Assembly (NCBI RefSeq): GCF_025060755.1
Contig: NZ_JANYUY010000056.1
Coordinates: 1-47,640, forward strand
DNA from: Paenibacillus doosanensis
Lineage (GTDB): Bacteria > Bacillota > Bacilli > Paenibacillales > NBRC-103111
Reading direction: 5' to 3'
Length of the DNA stretch: 47,640 nt
Shown: one piece after another, positions 26,554 through 33,996 of the stretch
Position numbering within the stretch: position 1 is the first letter of the stretch
How the letters are laid out: every line of letters starts with the position of its first letter
Notes under the pieces: model-generated
What the model was told of the DNA's origin: nothing
The model's database searches: none
Seen by the model: the letters and a program-made list of their open reading frames with translations, nothing else
Position numbers and translations under genes: made by a program

Positions 26554-26582
26554 TTGACGTTCCATTGGTTCGTTGCTATAAT
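26554..26582 (+). promoter_or_regulatory. SigA promoter of aldA copy 2
   Basis: TTGACG at 26554-26559 and TATAAT at 26577-26582 are 17 bases apart. The spacer differs from that of copy 1, while the sequence from TTGCTATAAT onward is nearly identical, so the duplication begins at the -10 region. Confidence 0.85.
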
Positions 26583-26585
26583 CAA

Positions 26586-26612
26586 CTTAACGTTAGATGG
26601 TCTGACGTTAAG
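26586..26612 (+). promoter_or_regulatory. Operator of aldA copy 2, putative GntR-family site
   Basis: The CTTAACGT and ACGTTAAG arms are the same as at copy 1, with one base changed in the spacer (TAGATGG for TATATGG). It begins three bases after the -10 box and contains GTCTGACGTTAAG. Confidence 0.75.
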
Positions 26613-26648
26613 ATGAAATGAATATCCGAAAGTGGAGGGGATTTTAGT

Positions 26649-28115
26649 ATGGCGGTATTCACGGAACATGTTAAAACCTACGAGCTGTATATTAACGGAG
26701 AATTCAGAGCTTCGACAAACCCGGAAATGTTAACGGTTACAAATCCGGCGACGGGAAACATCATCTCGCAGGTGCCGAACGCGACGATCGAGGAAACGCG
26801 GGAGGCGATAGCGGCGGCCGAGGCGGCGCAGCGGTCGTGGGAGAAGCTGCCGGCCGTCGAGCGGGGCAAATATTTGCGGCAAATCTCGCAGAAAATACGA
26901 GAAAACGCGGAGGAGCTGGCGCTGACGATTTCGCGGGAGCAGGGGAAGATTCTTAGCCTCGCGACGGTGGAAGTTCATTTTACGGCGGATTACATCGACT
27001 ACATGGCCGAATGGGCGAGACGGTACGAAGGGGAGATTATTCAGAGCGACCGGCCGAACGAGCAGATCTTTATGTTCAAGTCGCCGATCGGCGTCGTCAG
27101 CGGCATCCTGCCCTGGAACTTCCCGTTCTTCCTGATTGCGCGGAAGCTCGCGCCGGCGCTGATCACAGGCAATACGATCGTCGTCAAGCCGAGCGCGGAG
27201 ACGCCGAACAACGCGTTTGAATTCGCGAAGCTGGTCGCGCAGACGGATTTGCCGAAGGGCGTGTTCAACCTCGTCTCGGGCCGGGGGAGCACGGTCGGCC
27301 AGGAGCTGTCTTCGAATCCGAAGATCGGGATGGTCAGCTTCACGGGGAGCGTGGAGACCGGCTCGCGGATTATGGCGGCGGCAGCGGAGAATATCATCAA
27401 GGTGTCGCTGGAGCTGGGGGGCAAGGCGCCGGCGATCGTGATGGACGACGCGGACTTGGATCTGGCGGTCGAAAGCGTCAAAAACTCGCGGATTATCAAT
27501 ACCGGCCAAGTATGCAACTGCGTGGAGCGGGTCTATGTGCACGAGCGCATAGCGGAGCAATTCATCGAACGGCTCGGGCGGGCGATGAGCGAGGTTACCT
27601 ACGGCGATCCGATCGCGGAGAACGTCGATATGGGGCCGCTGGTCAGCGAGCAAAGTCTGGCGTCGGTGGAAGCGATGGTCAACCGGGCGATTGCGGAAGG
27701 AGCGCAGGTCGTTACAGGGGGCAAACGGTCGTCGCGCGCCGAAGGCTATTATTACGAGCCGACCGTGCTGGTGAACGTGAAGCAGGATTCGGAGATCATG
27801 CAGAAGGAAATTTTCGGTCCGGTCATTCCCGTAATGACGTTCCGCGATTTGGACGAAGCGATCGAGCTGGCGAACGATTCGGAATTCGGGCTAACTTCGT
27901 CGATCTATACGCAAAATCTGGACATTGCGATGCGGGCGTGCCGGGAGATCAAATTCGGGGAAACGTACATTAACCGGGAAAACTTCGAGGCGATCCAGGG
28001 CTTCCATAACGGCTGGAGAAAATCGGGCATCGGCGGGGCGGACGGCCGTCACGGACTGGAGGAATTTTTACAAACCCGCGTCGTCTACCTGCAGTTCGAT
28101 TTGAACAAGAAATAG
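26649..28115 (+). CDS. aldA: NAD-dependent aldehyde dehydrogenase, AldA type (copy 2)
   Basis: This 488-residue protein is identical to copy 1 except for Lys74, Ile393 and Phe483. The catalytic residues Asn157, Glu255 and Cys289 are kept. The nucleotide sequences differ mainly at silent sites, and the match ends at the stop codon, so the unit copied was the -10 region, operator, leader and gene. Such a pattern points to a fairly recent duplication or gene conversion under selection to keep the protein. It leads the downstream cupin, creatininase-fold and oxidase genes, whereas copy 1 leads the permease, so both catabolic modules obtain the same enzyme and operator. Confidence 0.95.
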   Translation: MAVFTEHVKTYELYINGEFRASTNPEMLTVTNPATGNIISQVPNATIEETREAIAAAEAAQRSWEKLPAVERGKYLRQISQKIRENAEELALTISREQGKILSLATVEVHFTADYIDYMAEWARRYEGEIIQSDRPNEQIFMFKSPIGVVSGILPWNFPFFLIARKLAPALITGNTIVVKPSAETPNNAFEFAKLVAQTDLPKGVFNLVSGRGSTVGQELSSNPKIGMVSFTGSVETGSRIMAAAAENIIKVSLELGGKAPAIVMDDADLDLAVESVKNSRIINTGQVCNCVERVYVHERIAEQFIERLGRAMSEVTYGDPIAENVDMGPLVSEQSLASVEAMVNRAIAEGAQVVTGGKRSSRAEGYYYEPTVLVNVKQDSEIMQKEIFGPVIPVMTFRDLDEAIELANDSEFGLTSSIYTQNLDIAMRACREIKFGETYINRENFEAIQGFHNGWRKSGIGGADGRHGLEEFLQTRVVYLQFDLNKK

Positions 28116-28157
28116 AGCAATTTTCCTTTCATAACTATACAGAATGGAGCATGCGTC

Positions 28158-28586
28158 ATGGAAAAGACGGTTTATCAGCCGGTAGTCAGCAAATATAAAG
28201 ATGTGAAGCCTTTTGAAATGGACCAAGGGGTGCTGTTTCATGATATGATGATACAAGAGATGGGGCCAAAAACGATCATCGTCGGACTTGCCACCTTCGA
28301 GCCCGGCAAGAGCTTGCCGTGCCATATCCATAATGTCGAGGAGTCGGTGACGATTTTGAAGGGCAATGCCTTTTGCGATGTGGAAGGGGTGCGCACGGCT
28401 CTGGAGCCTTACGACACATCGTTCATTCCGGCATTCATTCCGCACCGTTTCGTCAATGCCAGCGATACGGAGGAACTCATTATTTTATGGGCGTATTCGC
28501 AAGTGGACGAATCGCTCAAGCATGTCGACGTGGAACGCATCATCGTGGAGACGGACCGCTGCATGCTGCCCAAGAACCGGCCTTAA
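28158..28586 (+). CDS. Small cupin-domain protein
   Basis: This 142-residue single-domain cupin has a conserved beta barrel that usually holds a metal. Motif 1 is complete: Gly50, His56, His58, Glu62 and Gly69 in the G-x5-H-x-H-x3-E-x6-G spacing. Motif 2 has Pro91, His96 and Asn100. All metal ligands are therefore present. TGGAGC lies upstream of the ATG, and the gene starts 42 bases after aldA copy 2. Cupins of this size act as isomerases, dioxygenases or ligand binders in catabolic operons; nothing in the sequence decides between these. Confidence 0.85.
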   Translation: MEKTVYQPVVSKYKDVKPFEMDQGVLFHDMMIQEMGPKTIIVGLATFEPGKSLPCHIHNVEESVTILKGNAFCDVEGVRTALEPYDTSFIPAFIPHRFVNASDTEELIILWAYSQVDESLKHVDVERIIVETDRCMLPKNRP

Positions 28587-28634
28587 TCGGCCCTAAACGT
28601 CCGGTGGACACGAAATCACCACACTTCTAAAAGC

Positions 28635-28740
28635 GTGGTGAAAAAAGAGCGAAGGGGCCGTTTGAATCTGGAAAAGCGATAGCGTTCGCCTTTGAAAGCG
28701 GATTCTCTCAAATGGGCACCGCAGCGGACTTTTTCACCAC
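28635..28740. repeat. MITE-like repeat family A, copy 2
   Basis: GTGGTGAAAAA at 28635-28645 and TTTTTCACCAC at 28730-28740 are exact inverted ends. The element lies between the cupin and creatininase-fold genes, in the opposite orientation to copy 1, so the pair brackets the amidohydrolase, gntR, aldA 2 and cupin genes. Confidence 0.78.
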
Positions 28741-28775
28741 CCTTCTAAACCGTACGAAAAAGGAGAACGTCGTCG

Positions 28776-29585
28776 ATGGAGAGAAGATATAACGGGAGCG
28801 CATGGCATGACAGATTTTTACCGAGACTAACTTCTTCGGAAGTGCAAGCGCTTCCGAAGGAGGAGGCGCTGGTCGTGCTGCCGATCGGCGCCGTGGAGCA
28901 GCATGGTTCCCACCTGCCGGTGTATACCGACACTTTGCTGGCCGAGACCGTACTGGACGAAGCCTGCAAGTGTTTGCCGGAACAGTACGCGGTTTGGCTG
29001 CTTGCGCCGATGCCATACGGCATTAGCAGCGAGCATAGCGGAAGAGCGGGGACGATTTCCTTGTCGATTCCGACGCTTCAAGGGGTGCTGATGGATATTG
29101 CCCAGGGCGTTCGCGAGAGCGGATTCAGACGGCTGCTGCTCTTCAACGGGCACGGCGGGAACAGCGCGCTGCTCAATCTAATGGCGCGGGAAGTGCGGCT
29201 TAAGACAGGCTTGATGGTATTTTGCCTGAATGTCGGGGGCTTGACCATTGAGGAGGGCTTGATTACGGAAAAAGAACGGCTGCTCGGCATCCACGGAGGC
29301 GATTATGAAACGTCGCTGATTATGGCGTCATACCCCGAATGGGTGCGCGAGGAGCGGCTTGGGGCCGAATATCCGCGGCTGGAGGAGCATTCGCGCTACC
29401 TCCGGTTTCAAAACGCAGGCTTCGCATGGACGATCGACGACGTGTCGGAGAGCGGCATTCTCGGCGATGCGCGAACCGCATCCGCAGACAAGGGCAAGCT
29501 GCTGTACGAGCGGCAGGGCAGGCAGGTGGCTGATATATTGATGGAGCTGACCTCTTTCGAAATCGGCAAGCTAAGGCAGCAATGA
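28776..29585 (+). CDS. Creatininase-fold amidohydrolase
   Basis: This 269-residue metal-dependent hydrolase belongs to the creatininase/MftE/IolN superfamily. Metal ligands are visible as Glu41 and His43 in G-A-V-E-Q-H-G-S-H-L-P and Asp52 in Y-T-D-T. The loop N-G-H-G-G-N contains His126, and H-G-G-D-Y-E-T-S supplies His173 and Glu178. True creatininases carry N-G-H-x-E, so the N-G-H-G-G-N form points to the wider family, which opens other amide, lactone or cyclic bonds. GGAGAACG lies upstream of the ATG. In this cluster it may cleave a ring or amide formed after the deaminase step, which is inferred. Confidence 0.88.
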   Translation: MERRYNGSAWHDRFLPRLTSSEVQALPKEEALVVLPIGAVEQHGSHLPVYTDTLLAETVLDEACKCLPEQYAVWLLAPMPYGISSEHSGRAGTISLSIPTLQGVLMDIAQGVRESGFRRLLLFNGHGGNSALLNLMAREVRLKTGLMVFCLNVGGLTIEEGLITEKERLLGIHGGDYETSLIMASYPEWVREERLGAEYPRLEEHSRYLRFQNAGFAWTIDDVSESGILGDARTASADKGKLLYERQGRQVADILMELTSFEIGKLRQQ

Positions 29586-29642
29586 ACCGTTACAAGCTCC
29601 GGCCGATCGCCGGAGACAGCAATCTGAAGGGACTGAGGCAGA

Positions 29643-30986
29643 ATGAATCGTTTGTTCGGCGAATTAATCGCGTTACTGGGCGACGACCGTGTGGTGCTGG
29701 AGCTGGCCTCCAGAGAACAATTGTCCAAGGACTTTTATTGGTATTCTCCGATTTTAACGGAATTGCTCGACGGCAAGACGGCGGATGTCATCGTCTATCC
29801 TCTGAACGAGGAGGAAGTGAAGCGGGTGTTGTCACTGGCTGTCCAGCATGAAGTGCCTGTCACGGTCAGAGGAGCGGGCACCGGCAATTACGGCCAGATC
29901 GTACCGCTGCAGGGCGGCGTTCTGGTCGACGTGAGCAGGATGAACCGGATATTGGATATAGGGGAAGGGTATGTCCGGGTCGAGCCGGGGGTCAAAATAT
30001 CGACGCTGGAGAAGACGCTCCGCGAACAGCGGCAGGAATTATGCATCATTCCGAGCACTTACGCCAAATCGACGGCGGCCGGCTTCGTCAGCGGCGGCTC
30101 GGGAGGCATCGGCTCCATCAGCTGGGGTCTTCTATGGGACGGCAATGTCATTGAAGCGACGATTATTACGGCGGAAGCGGAGCCTCGCGTTATCCGATCC
30201 CGCGGAGACGATCTGCTGAACTATATTCACAGCTACGGGACGACCGGCGTCATTACCGAAGTGATCTACCGGGCGGTGCCCAGAGTCGAATGGGCGCAAT
30301 GCATCGCCTCGTTCGCGGATTTGGAGGATTCGCTGCGCTTCTCCGAGACGCTCGCCCAGGACGAATCGATTCCGAAGCGCTCCGTTTCGACCTGCGAATG
30401 GCCGATTCCGTCCTATTTTCGCCCGTTGAAGAAAGTGATCCAAGATCAGAAGCATGTCGTCATCCTGGAAGTGGACGAAGCCTCGCTGGAACGGCTGCAG
30501 CCGCTGCTGGAGAGGTATAACGGGACGATTACGCACGCGATCCCGGCCGCCAATTATATGAAAGGTCAAGGATTGGCCGAGTATACGTGGAATCATACGA
30601 CCTTGTGGGCGCTCAAGGCGGACGAGAGCATGACGTACCTGCAAGGAAGCTTCTCGCTGGACCGCTATATGGAGCAGATCGGGCTGATTAAAGCGAAGTT
30701 CCCGGATGAGTTCTACAATCACTTCGACTGGATGCGCAGCGGCGGCGAGCTGATCCCGCAGCAAATCCCGCTTGTGCGCTTTACGACCAAGGAGCGGCTG
30801 TACGAAATGATCGATTTCTGCGAATCCATCGGCGTCAAAATTTTTAATCCGCATACGTATTTGCTAGAGGAAGGCGGATGGGAAGCGCATATTCAGCGGG
30901 TGATTCGAACGAAAAATCAAAATGACCCCAAAGGGCTGCTGAACCCGGGTAAGATCGGCTTGCCGTTAAAAGCCCCTTCGGTATAG
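29643..30986 (+). CDS. FAD-linked oxidase, GlcD/FAD_binding_4 type
   Basis: This 447-residue flavoprotein of the vanillyl-alcohol-oxidase fold oxidises a hydroxy acid or alcohol. The FAD-binding N-terminal half has V-Y-P-L-N-E-E-E-V, the pyrophosphate loop V-R-G-A-G-T-G-N-Y-G-Q at about residues 75-85 and V-S-G-G-S-G-G-I-G-S near residue 137. The C-terminal half is a catalytic cap ending in G-L-L-N-P-G-K-I, the family end motif for this class. The ribosome site is weak. The gene lies 57 bases after the creatininase-fold gene and is probably in the same transcript. No FeS partner subunit (GlcF type) is seen, so the electron acceptor is unknown. Confidence 0.87.
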   Translation: MNRLFGELIALLGDDRVVLELASREQLSKDFYWYSPILTELLDGKTADVIVYPLNEEEVKRVLSLAVQHEVPVTVRGAGTGNYGQIVPLQGGVLVDVSRMNRILDIGEGYVRVEPGVKISTLEKTLREQRQELCIIPSTYAKSTAAGFVSGGSGGIGSISWGLLWDGNVIEATIITAEAEPRVIRSRGDDLLNYIHSYGTTGVITEVIYRAVPRVEWAQCIASFADLEDSLRFSETLAQDESIPKRSVSTCEWPIPSYFRPLKKVIQDQKHVVILEVDEASLERLQPLLERYNGTITHAIPAANYMKGQGLAEYTWNHTTLWALKADESMTYLQGSFSLDRYMEQIGLIKAKFPDEFYNHFDWMRSGGELIPQQIPLVRFTTKERLYEMIDFCESIGVKIFNPHTYLLEEGGWEAHIQRVIRTKNQNDPKGLLNPGKIGLPLKAPSV

Positions 30987-30987
30987 G

Positions 30988-31112
30988 AGTCTGTCCGATG
31001 AAACATTTTCAACGATTATGTATCCGCCATGACTGAACAAAACGTGATTTACGCTGCATGAAAGGGTCCATTGGGGATAAATATTCGTAAATTTCAATCC
31101 GTCGGACAGATA
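30988..31112. repeat. MITE-like repeat family B, copy 2
   Basis: AGTCTGTCCGATGAAAC opens the element two bases after the oxidase stop codon, and GTCGGACAGAT closes it; TCTGTCCGA and TCGGACAGA are exact inverted ends. Its left end matches, on the other strand, the right end of the element at 648-775, while the interior is only partly conserved. Confidence 0.65.
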
Positions 31113-31224
31113 TCTAGCAGCCCGGTCATCACCGTCCTATAGAAATGCGGCGAACAGAGCAGACGAAACAAGCGGGAACAATCTGCAAAAAGCTGAAAAA
31201 ATGTCCTAAAGGAGGAATACGCCC

Positions 31225-32178
31225 ATGCTGGAACAAGTAACGGTGATCGGCGCCGGAGTCATGGGGCATGGCATTGCCCAAACGGTGGCGGCAGGCGGGA
31301 TTCCCGTGAAGCTGTACGATCTTGCGGCGGATACGCTGCGGCGCGCCGAAGCTTCCATTAACGATAATTTGAACCTGTATGTGCAGCAAAAGGCCCTATC
31401 CGCGGAGCAAAAGCAGCAGATTTGCAAGCGCATTCAATATACGACGGATCTGGACGATAGCCTGCTCGGCTCCGGTATGATTCTCGAGGCGATTCCCGAA
31501 GTGCCGGATTTGAAGCGGCAGCTGTTCGCGAAGCTGGAGGAGCGGTGCGGACCCGAGGTTATCATCGCTTCCAATACGTCCACATTGCCTCTATCGACGC
31601 TGATTCGGCATGCCGTTCATCCCGAACGGTATATCATCGCCCACTTCATTAACCCGGCGCCGCTCATCCCGCTGGTGGAGGTGGTCAAGCACGAGCTGAC
31701 TTCCGAATCGGCGCTGCAAGCGACCGTAAATCTGCTGAATCGGATCGGCAAATCGCCCGTCGTGCTGAAAAGAGAGGTTCCCGGCTTCATCGCTAATCGT
31801 CTACAGGCAGCATTGCTGCGAGAAGCGATGGCGTTGATCGAGCAGGGCGTCGCCGACGCTCCGGATATCGACCGGGTCATCAAGGACGGTCCGGGCTTCC
31901 GCTGGGCGTTCATCGGACCGGTGGAGACGGCCGATTACGGCGGGCTCGACACCTGGAAGCGCGTGCTCGATAACTTGCTGCCCGATCTGGACAAGGGGGA
32001 GAAAGCGCCGGAAACGATCAACCGTCTTGTGGCCCGCAACGATCTGGGCGCCAAAACGGGCAGGGGCTTATGCTCTTACGAAGGCGTGTCGGTAGAGGAA
32101 CAATTGCAAGCGCGCGATACGTCGTTCATCAAGCTGCTGCAAATGAAGCAAGCGTTAGCGCGATCGCAAGGATCGTGA
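31225..32178 (+). CDS. 3-hydroxyacyl-CoA dehydrogenase-like NAD enzyme
   Basis: This 317-residue cytoplasmic NAD-dependent dehydrogenase oxidises the 3-hydroxy group of an acyl-CoA or a free beta-hydroxy acid. The Rossmann motif G-A-G-V-M-G (residues 9-14) is at the N-terminus. The catalytic His lies in H-F-I-N-P-A-P, with a preceding S-N-T-S-T-L block, and the V-P-G-F-I-A-N-R-L-Q hinge leads to the C-terminal dimer domain. The usual H-F-F-N-P-P/H-F is slightly altered, and the lambda-crystallin/carnitine-dehydrogenase branch is also possible. AAAGGAGGA precedes the ATG. It ends the cluster and is followed by a terminator. The nearest upstream promoter was not identified. Confidence 0.9.
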   Translation: MLEQVTVIGAGVMGHGIAQTVAAGGIPVKLYDLAADTLRRAEASINDNLNLYVQQKALSAEQKQQICKRIQYTTDLDDSLLGSGMILEAIPEVPDLKRQLFAKLEERCGPEVIIASNTSTLPLSTLIRHAVHPERYIIAHFINPAPLIPLVEVVKHELTSESALQATVNLLNRIGKSPVVLKREVPGFIANRLQAALLREAMALIEQGVADAPDIDRVIKDGPGFRWAFIGPVETADYGGLDTWKRVLDNLLPDLDKGEKAPETINRLVARNDLGAKTGRGLCSYEGVSVEEQLQARDTSFIKLLQMKQALARSQGS

Positions 32179-32205
32179 AGCCGGGTATAGCAAGTTCATG
32201 TTGGT

Positions 32206-32233
32206 AGGCCGCACAGCGTTTGCGGTCTTTTTT
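32206..32233 (+). terminator. Intrinsic terminator after the hydroxyacyl-CoA dehydrogenase
   Basis: GGCCGCA pairs with TGCGGTC around CAGCGTT (one G-T pair), followed by six T. It closes the catabolic cluster. Confidence 0.85.
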
Positions 32234-32865
32234 GTTGTTTAGGAAATGATGCGCAGCAAATTCCTGTGGATATCCGGGGGCTCCCCCGAAAGGAATGTCT
32301 ACCCATAGAACGATCCCAGAGGAAGGGTTAGACGCCGATCCAGCCTAGGCTGGATGCGGACGGAATAAGCTTCAGAGCATCACGTCACTTTTGGGGGATT
32401 TGTTCCGTTTCGGTGAAGGCGGTGAATCGGATTGCGTCGCTAACGGACGCTACGGCAGTTAATGGGACTGAATGCAGCGGTTTTAAATGGTAACGGACAG
32501 GACGGCGCTTAATTAGCTCCGAATCCGCTGTCTAACGGGGCTTTTCGGCAATTAGACGACGAGGCGCAGCTATGTCCATTAAAGCTCCGGAAAGCGATAT
32601 GGATCTGAATAAGGGATTTGGCGTCCGGTAAAGTTATGTAAAACGAAATCTTCCGGTAACGTTGGCCGCCGTTTATGGTAAAATCGGGAAACAGGCGAGA
32701 GCTCGCGAGTTGTGCCGGTTGGCCCGACAAAAGGCCCGCGCATCGCGCATACTGAATGCTGGACGCACGCATCCGCATTCTTGTCGCATCCGCCGGCTTG
32801 GCACGTCGTCAGGGCTGCCGATAGCTCGCCGACGCTTTCCGCCGAAACCGAATGAGGTGAACCCT
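32234..32865. other. Long repeat-rich intergenic stretch
   Basis: About 630 bases without a gene. It holds a GGGGG/CCCCC hairpin at about 32276-32287, an 18-base perfect palindrome ATCCAGCCTAGGCTGGAT at 32338-32355, and diverged copies of a TAACGGAC-type repeat beginning at 32441, 32491 and 32533. The upstream part of a longer open frame (from 32662) lies here but has no ribosome site or recognisable protein. The promoter of the kinase gene was not located. Confidence 0.6.
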
Positions 32866-33870
32866 ATGAACGACTTGAACCGCGCGATCGAGCGGCAAAT
32901 CGGCTCGGCTTATTTTGAACCGCCTGCGGCGGTAAGCACCAGCCCGGTCGCCTACGGAGTCAACAATCAAACCTGCTATGCCGATTGCAACGGCCATCGT
33001 TACGTCTTCAGAGTATATATGAATAAACGCGATTCGGAGCTGATCCGTTACGAGCTGGATGTGCTGTCCGAGCTGCAGAAGCAGCCGCTTTCGTTTCAAA
33101 TTCCCGCCGTCGTGCCGAATTTGCGAGGGGAACCGGTGACGCTGACGGACAACGGACGATGGGGAGTGCTGTTTCACTATATCGAAGGAGAGCGGCCCGG
33201 CAGCGGCGATGCGTACGAGGTAGGCCGTGCGACGGGGGAGCTGTCGAAGGCGCTTGCCCGGCTGAACGTCGGGCGGACGGGGCCTTACCGAGGGTCTTAT
33301 CATCTGTATGAGATTCACCCTCATGCGACCAGGGAGCGTCTTCATTCCTTCTTATCCGGCCCGCCTGAAGGCGCGGACGTCCGGATGGCCGAAGCGCTTC
33401 TGCATGAACTGGACGCTATGGAAAGGAAGCGGCTGCAATGGGCTGAGCTGCCTCATCAGCTCGTTCACGGCGATTTGCTGTTCAGCAACTGGCTGGTGAA
33501 TAACGGGCGGATCAGCGGCGTGCTGGACTTTGAATTCGTCTCGCCCGACCTTAGAGCGATGGAGCTCGCCATTGGCTTGACACAGCTGATCGACGACGGA
33601 GCGCTGCAGGAGGAACATGCGGAGCGGCTGATCGCAGGATATAGCTCGGAGACGGAGCTGACCGATGAGGAAATACGGGCGATGCCGGATTTGCTGAAGC
33701 TGCGCTATATGGGATCGTTCATTCATCATTTCGGCCGTTACATGGCGGGCGTCGGTACGCTGGAAGGCGTGCAGAGACGGCTCCGAGCGCTGGGCAGGCT
33801 GGAGGAGGGAATGGCGCAAACAAGCCGCAAACTAAGCGGCCTCTGCTATCGTTATTTTCACAAACGGTAA
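32866..33870 (+). CDS. APH-fold phosphotransferase, homoserine-kinase-II like
   Basis: This 334-residue cytoplasmic kinase of the aminoglycoside-phosphotransferase superfamily transfers phosphate from ATP to a small molecule. The Brenner motif H-G-D-L-L-F-S-N (Asp as catalytic base) is followed by L-D-F-E-F, which gives the metal-binding acidic residue. The N-lobe has an A-Y-G-V-N-N-Q-T glycine/asparagine segment and the Y-V-F-R-V-Y strand. The ATG at 32866 follows GAGGTGA by five bases. Close relatives include ThrB-II, choline kinase-like proteins and spore-coat CotS. The substrate cannot be determined; a resistance role is not indicated. Confidence 0.85.
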   Translation: MNDLNRAIERQIGSAYFEPPAAVSTSPVAYGVNNQTCYADCNGHRYVFRVYMNKRDSELIRYELDVLSELQKQPLSFQIPAVVPNLRGEPVTLTDNGRWGVLFHYIEGERPGSGDAYEVGRATGELSKALARLNVGRTGPYRGSYHLYEIHPHATRERLHSFLSGPPEGADVRMAEALLHELDAMERKRLQWAELPHQLVHGDLLFSNWLVNNGRISGVLDFEFVSPDLRAMELAIGLTQLIDDGALQEEHAERLIAGYSSETELTDEEIRAMPDLLKLRYMGSFIHHFGRYMAGVGTLEGVQRRLRALGRLEEGMAQTSRKLSGLCYRYFHKR

Positions 33871-33916
33871 TACGGAAAATGAAGAGGAATCCCGCCTTGA
33901 ACCGGCGGAAAACACA

Positions 33917-33948
33917 CAGACCGGCTGCCTTAACAGGAGGCCGGTCTG
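33917..33948. terminator. Hairpin between convergent genes
   Basis: CAGACCGGC pairs with GCCGGTCTG around about 14 bases. Only a short T-rich stretch (TGTGTTTTCC) follows on the minus strand. It probably serves as a bidirectional terminator for the kinase and the MFS gene, though it is weak. Confidence 0.5.
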
Positions 33949-33996
33949 CTGCCGTTAATATGAAGTTTGCCGCATGATGAAGCGGAGCCAGCCGGG

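Noticed and set aside
28693-28707. TTGAAAGCGGATTCT matches the loose cre consensus
   Set aside because: It lies inside repeat element A and is changed in the other copy, so it is probably coincidental.
32441-32560. CRISPR-like spaced repeats
   Set aside because: Only three diverged units with unequal spacing, no palindromic repeat core and no cas genes.
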